Assembly: GCA_964035545.1 (NCBI GenBank)
Contig: OZ037773.1
Location: 2,048,751-2,112,750 of the forward strand
Origin: Bugula neritina
Taxonomy: Eukaryota > Bryozoa > Gymnolaemata > Cheilostomatida > Bugulidae
Direction of reading: 5' to 3'
Length of the DNA: 64,000 nt
Shown here: one piece after another, positions 13,701 through 24,200 of the stretch
Layout of the letters: every line of letters starts with the position of its first letter
Position numbering within the stretch: the first letter of the stretch is position 1
Translations under genes and position numbers: made by a program
Notes under the pieces: model-generated
Seen by the model: only the letters and a program-made list of their open reading frames with translations
What the model was told of the DNA's origin: nothing
Database searches by the model: none

Positions 13701-15954
13701 TGAAGTTAATTATTGTTTGCTTTAGACATACTATTCCTCGATGATTAAACCTTACTATGAAAAGTTCAGTAATGACTGGAATTTCAACAGTTCTGAACCA
13801 ATAGTTGAGCAGTGAGTAGACGTTACTGAGTTACACTTATATGTCTTCATTCTCTGTTTGATATTTAAAGAGCTTTCAATTTCAAAAAATTATTTAGTTT
13901 TATGCACAAAATATCATTAAACTCCTGCATATTCAAACTAAACATTTGTTAGCCCAGTATATGTGTTTATATTGTAGATATAGGCAGTCTTCTGCCATCT
14001 CTCGTGCCTGTTCATACAACGTCGGAGATTGTAGATCTCGGGCTGTGGAATTGTTTAAGAGTTGGATGAATGAGTCATTATCAGGGTGAGTCATAGACTA
14101 TAATAACAGACAATAAGGACTGTGAAACAGACTATAAGGACTGTGAAACAGACTATCCCCCTAGATACACCTTGCCATAACGTCAATGGTGCCGTCAAAT
14201 GTCAGCCATTTTTAAAAATGTCCGAGCGAACCGTACGACGTTATGGTACATCAGGATCAAGCAATACTTGATTAAAAAGATTGCATTGGATTCCTATTGG
14301 ACAAGGAGACGTTCGCGCCAGATAGAAATGTTCAATGAGGTGTCATAGATCTTATCCAGTAGTGCACTTTGAAAACCCTTGCAATATAGTTCGTAAAACG
14401 TTTTATTGTTGTGCTAGCGATATAAGATAGAAAGATTATGAATCACAGTGTAATTGTGAATATAGAGTGTTTTGTTCTGTTATGTAGCTTAATTCACCCG
14501 AATGTAAGGAGCACAGTCTACTGTTATGGAGTAAATGAATTGGGAGTTGTAGCCTGGGACTACGTCTATCAAAGGTTTAAAACAGAAAATGTGGCAGGTG
14601 AAGCGGTGAAGTTGCTACAATCTTTAGGATGTACTGATGAGACATGGCTATTACAGAGGTGTGCATATATACATATGTAGCCACAGTGTCTACATGTGTA
14701 GCTAAAGTGTATAGATATGTAGTTACAGTGTATATACATGTATATAAATATGTAACTGCAGTGTATACAAACGTAGGTCTAGTATGTTTATATGTAAATA
14801 ATGTTACTTGGTTTGATGGAGTCTGTGCATAATGTATAGCATAGCACACATGTTCAATTTAGATAACCTCTGTAGATACTGCACATACATCTGTTATATG
14901 TACAGTATCTACAGAGGTTATCTAAATTGTAGGTAAGTGTGTGAATATTTGTATGCATGTGTAAGGATAATGTATAAATGTGTGAGTTCAATGTGTACAT
15001 ATATAGCTCCAGTGTGTACATCTGTAGCTACGGTATATATTATGTAGCTGTAGTCTATACATGTATAGCAACAGTGTGCACACATATAGCTACAGTGTAA
15101 ACATGTGCCGCGACAATGTATACATGTATAACTACATTGTATGAGTATGTAGAAATAAAGCATACATATGCAGCTACAGTATGCACATGTATCGATGCAG
15201 TGTATGCATATGTAGTTACAGTATAATTTCTGTTGCAGACTGTTAGACTATTCAGTGGATGAAGATAAAATCAGAAAACAAGATTCATATATAGCTGTAA
15301 GGGCTGTAACTAATAACAAGATCGGTAGATTCCTCGCATGGGATTGGTTGAGAGCTAACTGGTTCGACATTAAAGCTAAGTAAGTATATTGATAGTTTTT
15401 CTTACATTATTATTTAGCATAAAAAAGTATATTTCTATCTTTGTGTATTACGTAGAGCATATCTTAGATTGAGTGTGTCACAGGTGGTTGTTTGGTGTGT
15501 TTCAGATATGGCGTTGGAATAAACATGCTTGGTAACTTTGTCTCGTACACAACCTCTTCCTTCTTCACAGAATTTGAGCTGCAGCAGGTTGGTTAGAATT
15601 TTCTTTGATTCACAAATCTGCCATTATTAGACTATTATTACACTATTACAACAAATTCATTATTCTAGATAGAACTTGTTATTGAATAAAGTTGATATCT
15701 AGTAAATATCCATACATCATGTAGCACTATAAGTAATATAATATAATATATAATATAATATAATATAATATAATATGATGTCTTACTCTATATTTTATTG
15801 ACAGATTGAAGACTTCACTGCATCTGTTGGTGACCTTGGAACTGCTTCTAGAGCGTTTGCACAAGCTAAAGAGAGGACAACCAATAACATCAAATACTTG
15901 CAGAAAAATCAGGCTGATTTGACAGAATGGCTAATGAACATAACGCAGCCTTAA
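4786..15954 (+). CDS. M1 family aminopeptidase N-like, type II membrane metallopeptidase
   Basis: This is a zinc exopeptidase that removes N-terminal residues at the cell surface. Exons: 4786-4989, 5121-5202, 5747-5883, 5964-6165, 8038-8242, 8405-8560 or 8612-8767, 9346-9457, 9562-9688, 10372-10526, 10839-10952, 11145-11279, 11563-11628, 11861-12034, 12123-12226, 12353-12453, 12624-12751, 12876-12931, 13219-13366, 13726-13811, 13978-14085, 14488-14658, 15239-15379, 15506-15587, 15805-15954. All phases agree, giving 1047 aa (human ANPEP is 967). Visible features are a short cytoplasmic tail, a membrane anchor at about 34-57, a Thr/Pro-rich stalk (exon 3), the exopeptidase motif GAMEN 419-423, HELAH 455-459 with the third zinc ligand E478 in NEGFA, and a tyrosine in the SYGKG segment. 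The C-terminal half matches the ERAP1-C-like helical domain. All catalytic residues are present, so it should be active. Which M1 paralogue it is cannot be told by eye. Confidence 0.93.
6219..7945 (+). mobile_element. Degenerate pogo/Tigger-like DNA transposon in aminopeptidase intron 4
   Basis: The ends are inverted repeats of about 27 bp with two mismatches, starting TTACCGTAAAATGGGGTAAC (6219 onward; reverse complement ending at 7945). The word GGGTAACTTTGGCCA recurs as extra copies near 6230, 6252, 6625 and 7730-7765 on both strands. The inside holds fragments of a pogo-type transposase (see 7025-7441). Length is about 1.73 kb. No clean TA target duplication remains. The Tc1/mariner-pogo assignment rests on the transposase fragment. 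Confidence 0.7.
7025..7441 (+). pseudogene. Broken pogo-like transposase, N-terminal DNA-binding part
   Basis: Around 7038-7075 a frame reads a psq-type helix ending in TKGTLQNR, interrupted by a TGA at about 7077-7079. It resumes as [15 protein letters not shown] up to about 7150. A frameshift then leads into the open frame at 7139-7441, which contains [13 protein letters not shown], a lysine-rich helix and [16 protein letters not shown]. That order (psq helix, then a CENP-B type HTH) is typical of pogo/Tigger transposases. No DDE catalytic domain follows, so the element is dead and truncated. Confidence 0.65.
8405..8560 (+). other. Aminopeptidase exon 6a (alternative of a mutually exclusive pair)
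   Basis: This is a 156-nt exon with acceptor tttag at 8401-8404 and donor gtaagt at 8561. It enters in phase 2 and leaves in phase 2. It encodes [17 protein letters not shown], then [11 protein letters not shown] and about 20 more residues. The segment corresponds to the conserved M1 motif ATTQxQxxDAR. Gln283 aligns with the substrate-binding glutamine of M1 enzymes (Gln213 in human APN, Gln119 in E. coli PepN, from knowledge of the family). Confidence 0.85.
8612..8767 (+). other. Aminopeptidase exon 6b (tandem duplicate of 6a)
   Basis: This is also 156 nt, with the same entry and exit phases as 6a, acceptor catacag and donor gtatgt at 8768. It encodes [28 protein letters not shown] and a diverged tail containing SLSNM. 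The DAR and CFDEP cores are kept, but ATTQYQ is replaced by AVSMMA, so the conserved glutamine becomes methionine. Only 51 bases separate 6a from 6b. The alternating phases and open frame argue for a used alternative exon rather than a relic. Confidence 0.85.
8870..9240. repeat. Degenerate tandem repeats of 'tagtaactagttaccagtta'-like words
   Basis: This is aminopeptidase intron 6. Short words such as 'agttaccagttac' and 'tagttag' recur many times without a fixed unit, so it looks like an old, eroded minisatellite. No exon is visible. Confidence 0.45.
9950..10285 (+). mobile_element. LTR-like or promoter-bearing insertion in aminopeptidase intron 8
   Basis: This stretch is clearly richer in GC than the rest of the intron. 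It carries a TATA box (gtatataagg, about 10118-10127) followed about 90 bases later by AATAAA (caataaata, about 10219). That spacing is what the U3-R-U5 of an LTR would show. I cannot find TG...CA ends with a matching target duplication, nor internal coding sequence. A solo LTR is possible, but so is another promoter-containing repeat. Confidence 0.35.
12965..13118 (-). mobile_element. tRNA-derived SINE, truncated copy
   Basis: This is the body of the SINE family described at 34883-35098, lying in aminopeptidase intron 17 with the tRNA-like head missing. The shared landmarks are 'cgcaagtttatag', 'gggctaaggacttgtttaga' and 'aattatgactggatgctctt'. Confidence 0.8.
14660..15235. repeat. Degenerate minisatellite with 'tgtagctacagtgtatacat' units
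   Basis: Many diverged copies of a unit of roughly 23-30 bp fill aminopeptidase intron 21, starting directly after its 5' splice site at 14659. A perfect hairpin (14855-14929) sits inside. The open frames seen here on both strands are repeat artefacts. Confidence 0.75.
14855..14929. repeat. Perfect 27-bp inverted repeat (hairpin)
   Basis: The left arm 14855-14881 and right arm 14903-14929 are exact reverse complements around a 21-base loop (14882-14902). The arms begin caatttagataacctctgta. It is transcribed within aminopeptidase intron 21. Confidence 0.9.
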
Positions 15955-17970
15955 ATGCAACTTCATTCTTCCAACCCTTAAAAACATTTAATGTTTAAAA
16001 TTAAATCTGATTTGCTCACATAATATGTAATATATTATGTATAATTATAGTGATGACTCATGTTTATGATTTGTCCTCATTTAGACAATGATGTTACATG
16101 TTGTCCCACTTTTATTCATATTTTTATACAAATATTTAATGTGACTTTGAAATTTTTATACCAGATAAACTTTAATTATAGTTTTACGCGATTTTAACTA
16201 ATAATATCTTATTTAATACCATGTAATTATTATATGATTAAGTTGGATTGAAATGCATCCCATATATTCCACATAGACCATAATGTATATTTATTCCTTC
16301 AAGCCTCTAATACACTTTACATTAATGTAAATGTTCATTTGATATAAAATACTATACACTGTGTCATGTTCATGTTAGATATCACAACACCAAATCTCGT
16401 ACAGAACTGAAAGTTAATGTGTAATATTTGACAAAAAATCTATGATGTAATACAGACCCTACACAAAAATAGTTGCAGAATATGGTATGTAAGTTGTGGC
16501 ATTTAAACTAATGCATAAAATATGGCATAATAAAAACTCACGCAAGTTTATAGTCACTTTTCCTGTGAGAATCCCTGATTAAAAGGGTTTTTTTCTTAAA
16601 TCGGGCTAAGGACTTATTTAGATGAGGCACATGCAGGTGCAATTATGACCGGATGCTCTTCCTAACATCACCATTGGCCTTTGTCAAGTCTCGAACTCAC
16701 AGCTTGGGGTTTACTAAGCGAACGATCTAACCCTTAGACCGCAGCTGCTCCCTATAATATATGGCATAATACATGTTGTAAAATGCGGTATATAAGTTAT
16801 AGTGTATTCCATGTTAGATGAACTAATGTGGAGTGCAAAATTTAAATGATGTCGACTCCAGGGCATATTAACAGAGGTAGAGCATCTTGATTAATGTATT
16901 TAAATAATATCATGGATATGGTGTATTGTGGACCTAATATTTTGCTGCATAGATCAAAGAGAATATTGTAATTATTCACATAATGTGATAAAATGGAATG
17001 CTTTGCATGGTGTCCATGTATTTAACTGCATTATAACCAATATATTTAAAGATGGTTATATGGTTTTTAGTTTTAAGTACTAATGTTTGTATGTATTATA
17101 TTGTTGGCAGTTGCTATAGTATATTGTATATACAGTGACATTATCCTACATACGTAGAGTTATTAGCATATTGTATATATACAACAATTTTATACTGTGG
17201 ATATTATTAGTATATTGTATATACAGCAATATTATACTGCATATACCTAGTTACTAGCATATTGTATATATTATACTTTAGATATTATATTTCATAGGTT
17301 ATGCTATTGATTTAATATTATATAATAAACGAGGATACTAATTGCATTTGAACATGATTGCAGTAATCAATGTAACTCACAAATTACAGGATTGCTGAGT
17401 GCATAGTCATTAAACTCGTGAGAGTTGTCTGTACTTATGCTCCATTGTTCCCAATGTTTAGCTTAATGAATCAACTGCAGGGTATTGCTGCAGAGTATTG
17501 AAAATCAATAAGAAGTTATGAAAGAAGACACTGAATGAAAGCTTGCTAATAGGAGATGACAATATATTTATAAACAAAGGAGAATAGATATGAGAGTCAT
17601 GCTGATCATAGACTGATCACAGCTCTTGTAGACTCCGTATTCTGATACTTTCACTTCAACATGTTTGGCTAAAAGTTCCTATACGTAAGTTACAGAATAT
17701 GAAACTAATGTTACTGACTGATTGGATACTTGCAGTAGATACTCTAGAGTAATGAGTAATTAAAGTACTTGTAGTAAATACTTTACAGTAATGAGTAGTT
17801 ATAGTAATTGAATACAGTGATGGAGGTATTGAGAAAAGCCTGTGTTCTAGATTAGAAATCAAGCATAAGAAGTTATGCTATCGGAGAATTTCAACATGTG
17901 CCTCAAACCAAAATTTAATAATAAAATTAAAGAACTTAGGCTATCTCAATTTCTCCACTACTGCTCCTAA
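15955..17970. other. Intergenic region between aminopeptidase and stonin genes
   Basis: AT-rich sequence with one SINE (16535-16753). No coding exon is visible. Around 17100-17290 the words 'gtatattgtatatacagca' recur loosely. I did not find a convincing polyadenylation signal close to the aminopeptidase stop. Confidence 0.55.
16535..16753 (-). mobile_element. tRNA-derived SINE, near full length
   Basis: This belongs to the same family as 34883-35098. On the minus strand it begins with the head gggagcagctgcggtctaag, which carries an A-box-like sequence. A decayed B-box region (gagttcgagac) follows, then the shared body and the 3' end at actataaacttgcgtgagtt. Confidence 0.85.
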
Positions 17971-17974
17971 GTGA

Positions 17975-18241
17975 GTGACAAGTAGTTAGTGAGAGTACAG
18001 TTTGTAGTTGTTACTCTACAGTGATGAGTAGATAGTGAGAGTACTGGTAGTGAGTACTCTGCAGTGATGAGTAGATAGTGACAGTACTTGTAGTTGTTAC
18101 TCTACAGTGATGAGTAGATAGTGAGAGTACTTGTAGTTGTTACTTTACAGTGATGAGTAGATAGTGAGAGTACAGTCTGTAGTTGTTACTCTGCAGTGAT
18201 GAGTAGATAGTGAGAGTACTAGTAGTGAATACTCTACAGTG
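17975..18241. repeat. Minisatellite, about 43-bp unit, running into the stonin start codon
   Basis: The core 'cagtgatgagtaga' occurs at about 18019, 18062, 18104, 18148 and 18194. The sixth copy (18237) becomes cagtgATGAGTGGGGG, which holds the predicted stonin start codon. Spacing is 42-46 bp. Each earlier copy contains an ATG followed within three codons by TAG. Each also holds 'ttactctacag', which resembles a splice acceptor. Confidence 0.8.
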
Positions 18242-21200
18242 ATGAGTGGGGGAGATTTAGCCAAAGCTGACAGCGTTTCTCTTAGTGGCAGCGACTTTAC
18301 GCTATACTCTGACGAAGCTTGGTCTGATGAACTATCCGACAGCGTCATAAAAGAAACAGTGAAGTATGACAGCATGTTACAAGGTATGCATATTTTTGAT
18401 ATGGTATACAGTTATACAGTATATACTATATGTAGTTATACAGTATACTTACTATATACGGTTATACAATATACTGTATGTAGTTATACAGTATACTTAC
18501 TATATACGGTTATACAACATACTGTATGTAGTTATACAGTATACTTACTATATACGGTTATACAACATATTGTATGTAGTTATGCAATATACTTACTATA
18601 TACGGTTATACAGTATACTATAATATACAGTTATACAAAATACTAGAAGAAATTAAATGCATTATATCTGTATTATATCTGTAGATTATTGGTATATCAA
18701 GCTTGAGTAAAAATTTCACTGTATATAAATATAACAAAACTCACACAAGTTTATAGTCACCATCCTTGTGTGAACACTCCTGATGGAAGGAGTTTTTGTT
18801 AAATCGGGCTAAGGACTTATTCAGATTGGGCATATAGGAGCAATTATGACTGGAGGCTTTTTCTAGCATCACCAATGGCATTTGCCGGGGTTCAAACCTA
18901 TGACCTCTTGTTTACTGCTCTTTTATATAAATATAACATGCTGATCGCTTAATTTCATAGCAGTTGTCACAAAACTGTTGGTAGCAATGTGACGAGTTCG
19001 AAAAGTCTGGTAGTCAGAAGTGTATAGACAAGTAGTATACAGCTTGCTAATCCAGTTGAGAGTAAATAGAGTAGACTTTATTTCTTCAGTAAGATATGCA
19101 CAGATGAACTTATAAGAATGAACTGTGAGAATGAACTTATAAAAAGGAACTGATTCGTAAACACAACTGCCTCAGTATTTATAGTAAACAAAACACTCTA
19201 GAACATTCTCAAGCATTCCAGTATAGAAGATTCTAGTACAAAACATTCCCCACATACCAATACTATTTATAAAAAATCAAAACAAAACATTGGAATTTCC
19301 ATGGTTATTTCGCAATTATTGCGCAATACCTTGTTTACATTGCTGGACAGTAGTTAACATGACTAATGAAAATAACAATGAACAATGACCCATCTCTTTG
19401 ATCAATCTAGAATATTTATGAACATTCGTGTATAATCATTAGGAAAAACCCGGTAAGTCTATAGGTATATGTATACTCAGAATTTGTGACAACCCCCCAT
19501 TCTAAGAGAAATTATCTTAATAATTTCTCCTTACTACTTAAAATTCTGAGTCAATTCGGCTTAGATAATCGGCTCCAACATTGTCCTTTCCTTTGATTGA
19601 CTCCACCTTGATTCTGAAGTTCTGTAAATACATAGCCCATCTCATCACTCTGCTGTTCTCAAATTTGGCCTGGTTGATGTACACCAGCGGTTGGTGATCA
19701 GTCTGCAGCACAAACTCGGCACCATATAAATATTGTAGATATTTCTTGACCGCCCATACCACAGCTAAGCATTCCTTCTCTATGGCGGAGTAGTTTCTCT
19801 CCCGGTCTAGTAATTTCCTACTTGCGTAACTCACAGGGAACAGCTTTCCATCCTGAGGCTGCATCAGCACTGCCCCTAGCCCAACATCTGATGCATCCGT
19901 CCTTAACACAAACGGTTTGTGTACATCTGGCAATTTTAAAATTGGTGCACTTGTCAGCATTGTTTTTAAGGTGGTGTACGCCTTCTCTTGTGGTTCCTGC
20001 CATTTGACTTTCTTTGGTTCTCCCTTCTTTGTTAAATCTGTTAGTGGACTCGCTATAGTTGAATAATGAGGGATATATTCTCTGTAGTAACTAGTAAGTC
20101 CAATGAACGATCTCACTTGCGTCTTATTGGTTGGCCTTGGCGCAGCCCTAATTTTCTCAATGTTGTCATCCATTGGTTTAATTTCACCCCTGTAAAGTTT
20201 ATGTCCGATGAACTCCATGTTTGTTCCTCCTACTCTACATTTACTTGGTCTAACGGTAAGTCCAGCTGTGGCAAGTCGGCTGAAAACTTCTGTTAGCATT
20301 TTAACGTGTTCTTCCCAACTTTCCGTGTGCACTAGAATGTCATCAATGTAGTTGTCCACTCCATTCAGATTTTCAAAAAGTTTTCTCAACCCTCTCACCA
20401 GTGTCGCTCCAGAGTTAACCATCCCAAATGGCATCTTGATGAATTCATAATGTCCATCGGGTGTCACAAATGCAGTTTTAGGAATATCTTCTTTCTTCAC
20501 TGGTATTTGCCAGTATCCCTTGGATAAATCAAGTTTGGTAAAGTATTTATCTTTACTGAGCTTTCTGAAAACGTCATCTGTTTTCACCATTGGTTCAGGA
20601 TCGAATACTGAGACTCGGTTTAGTTTGCGATAGTCTATACAAATCCTGTTGCTTCCATCTGGCTTCTTTACTATCACCGTTGGTGAGGCGTAGGGAGAGG
20701 TAGATGGCCGAATAACACCCATCTTCAACATGTCCTCGATGTCCGCCTTGAGAGTTTCTCTTACCCTGTAGGGCAATCCATATGGTTTGAATTTCACTGG
20801 CTCATCAGTCGTGAGCTCGATAGAATGTTCTATTCCCGTTGCATTTCCTGGCAAGTCACTGAAGATACCTTCAAACTTTCTTAGTAACTCCTCCAGCTGT
20901 CTTCTTTGCTGATTCCCCAGCTCTTCACCCAGAATGACATCTTTGCTTGTTTCTGTCTGCCGTTTCTTACTGTACAGGTCCAACAAATCATCTTGGTCTT
21001 CTTCTCTTTCCTCATCGTGATCAATAATTCCAGTACCAGCAGCATCTAAAGTCATCACAGCTCCAACAGTCATAGGGTCGGTGGGCATCTCCCGCTCAAA
21101 ATATTTCTTCAGCATGTTGGCATGGTATGTTCTCCTCTTGCCTCTAATGTTGATAATGTAGTCATTCAGTCTGACTTTCTCCTCAATATTGAATGGTCCT

Positions 21201-24200
21201 TGCCAATGCATCAGCAATTTATTTCCATCCGTAGGTAGAAGAATGAGCACTTTGTCACCAGATTTGAAGTCTCTCTGCTTAGTTTTCTTGTCAAAATAGT
21301 GTTTGTATCTTTTTTGACTGTCTTTTAGCGAAGCTAGTGCCATTTCCATCATGTCATCTAAACGCTCTCTCAATTCAAAAACATGCTGATAGCAGGTCTT
21401 GACTTCATCGGCAGTGTCTTCTTTTGTCCAAAGTTGTCGCAAGATGTACATTGGTCCACGCACAGTTCTTCCATAGAGTAACTCAAATGGGGCGAAGCCT
21501 GTTGATTCCTGTGGGACTTCTCTATATGCAAATAGAGCCGCATTGATAAACCGATGCCACTGTCTTGGCTCTTTAGCACACAACTTTTTTAACATACTCT
21601 TGAGGGTTCCGTTGAACTTTTCCACAAGTCCATTGGCCATTGCATGGTATGGTGAGGTAGGAAGTTGTCGCATGTCAAGTAATCTGGTAAACTCTTTCAT
21701 GTAGTCCGAGATGAATTGAGTTCCTTGATCGCTTATCACCTCCTCTGGTATCCCAACACGACTGTATATGTCAAGCAGCGCTTCAGCTACAGTAGCTGAG
21801 TCAATGTTCTTCAATGGTGTAGCTTCAGGGTATCTTGTAGCATAGTCAACTAAAGTTAGGATGTAGCGGTGTCCTTTCTCACTTGGAGGGTTAATTGGTC
21901 CGACTAGGTCTATCGCACATCTCTTGAATGGGGTGTCAATTAGTGGTGTTTCCTGTACTGGAACTTTCATGACTGAGCCTTTTTTCACCGTCTTCTGGCA
22001 AATGTCACATGATTGACAGAAACGTACGACATCTCCGTTTAGTCCTGGCCAGAAGAAGTTGGAAAGCACTCTATCAGTGGTTTTCTTTACTCCTAGGTGT
22101 CCGCTCATTATGCAGTCATGAGCTTTCTGTAGAACTTCCTTCCTCAGTGAACTGGGTACCATGAGCTGTTTAACAGGTTTTACACTGGCAGACTTCGAGT
22201 CGGTGTACTCACGGTACAGAATCTTATTTCTCACCACAAACCTAGTGATGCCTCCCTTTTTCTCCTTCACTTCTTTTGCATCGAAGAAACGCTCCAATGT
22301 GGGGTCATCCCTCTGCATTCTGGCTATCTCATCTTTCCCTATACTTAATGGGTTAGCATTTGAATCAATCATCAGTGGTTTGTCTCCTGACTTTTCCTTG
22401 ACAGCTTGAGCTCTTGTGGTTACGGCGCAGTCCTTCCAGTTTTCCAGCGGCTGGTCAGCTGATCTCGCTCCATCCACATTCCCAATAAGCAGGTCACATA
22501 TCGTCTTGTCCATTACTGCATCTTTGACGACACCATTGTAAAACGGTGAGCGCACTGAGATAAGTGCCCACTGAGCATCCCTAACACTTGCATCAGCCAT
22601 CTTCAAATAAACTGATTCTCCAGTTAAATGTTGAGGTTGCACGTACTTTGCATTGACTACAATGCAACCACAGCCGGTGTCGCGCATTACAGTAGCTCGT
22701 TGGCCATTGACTTCCGCATCAAATATTGCTGTGCCCCCATCTTTGAATTTGGGGCCATTCTTGCAGACAGCAGCGTTGACAAACTTTTTACCATTAACTA
22801 TGATTTCTGTAGGTTCTTCCACTTTAGATGAGATTCCTGGATCTATGACCACAGTCTTATTGTGAGTAGTCGCTATTGCAGCAGCAGCATGCACTGACCT
22901 TCCACCATACTTTCTGCAGTCTGAAGTATTGTGGTTGTTCATCTTGCAATGTGAACAGTACTTCTTCCCTCGCCGTGGGCAATTACGAGCAATGTGTGAC
23001 TTATCTTTGCAGATGAAACATGCCCCATCGCTTTTACTTCCTTGTTCAGCATTCATGCTACCGGTGGGTGTGTTTTCCATCCTTTTTATATTAGTTTTCT
23101 TAGTCTTTGCTAGTTTTCTTCCACGGGCGTGCAAAAACAGTGACGCTGCATCACACATATCCTCACTGCTGTTGTAGGAACTTTGCTTTAAATGCACAGC
23201 TAGGTCGTCTGGGCATGATGATATAAATTGTTCAGTCGCCACTAGTTTGGCTATGTCCATGCCCCCTGAAAGCTCCACCCACTTGTGCACATAACTTTCT
23301 ATCCTAGTGAATAGTTGGGCAGGAGTTTCATCCTCGTAAGCTTCTGCCTCTCTGAGCTTTTTTCTGTAGCCCTCTTGAGTCAAGTTAAAGCGCTCCAATA
23401 AGGCTTCTTTGACTTTTTTATAATCTCTACGATCGGTAGGTGACAACCGGATGTAAGCTTCTGTTGCTGTACCCCTTAGGTACTGACTGAGATGGTAGGG
23501 CCAATCTCCCTTGTCCCAATTACATCCTTCGGCAACCCACTCGAACCGCTCTAAATAGCTATCCATTTCATCCACCTTCTCATCAAAGAATGGTATTTTT
23601 GGTTTTGGTTTGTTAGCTATTTCTAACCTGGTGCTCTCATGTCTTGAGTGCTCCAAACTTGTGTCAGCTTTCAGCTTTTCCATATCTAATTCATGTCGTT
23701 GTCTTCTCTCTTCTGCCTCCTGGTCAGCTTTAATCTTGAGTGCCATTGCCTCCTGATCAGCTTTTATCTTCATCTCCATTAAGGCTTTCTCATTTTCTTG
23801 CCTGATCCTTTCCGCCTCACGCTCTAATCTCCGCTCCTCTCGGTCCTTTTCTTTTTCCTCTCGGTCCTTTTCTTTTTCCTCCTGTGCAGCAACAATGGGT
23901 AGGTTCTTTTCAACAAAAGCTATGAGCTTGTCCTCCACCAACCCAAGGTCTTTACCCATCTGTGTCACTCTCTCCAACAACGCCATAATGTCTCAACAAC
24001 TGTTAATTAATCCTGTGTATACTCACGTTGTAACTAATAACTTCCCTGTGTGCGACTGAGACTTCCCGGAGCAGCCCCCAATTGTCACAAAACTGTTGGT
24101 AGCAATGTGACGAGTTCGAAAAGTCTGGTAGTCAGAAGTGTATAGACAAGTAGTATACAGCTTGCTAATCCAGTTGAGAGTAAATAGAGTAGACTTTATT

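Noticed and set aside
14150-14420. Possible further insertion in aminopeptidase intron 20 (less AT-rich, words around ccgtacgacgttatgg)
   Set aside because: No terminal repeats, coding trace or second copy in the window could be found to support a call.
18384-18646. Extension of stonin exon 1 through the open frame to 18646
   Set aside because: The frame continues only because the array lacks stops. A clear donor at 18384 and phase agreement with exon 2 favour splicing.
19818-23177. Short frames on both strands inside the retrotransposon
   Set aside because: They are shadows of the single 1482-codon ORF. No separate env-like or accessory gene is visible.
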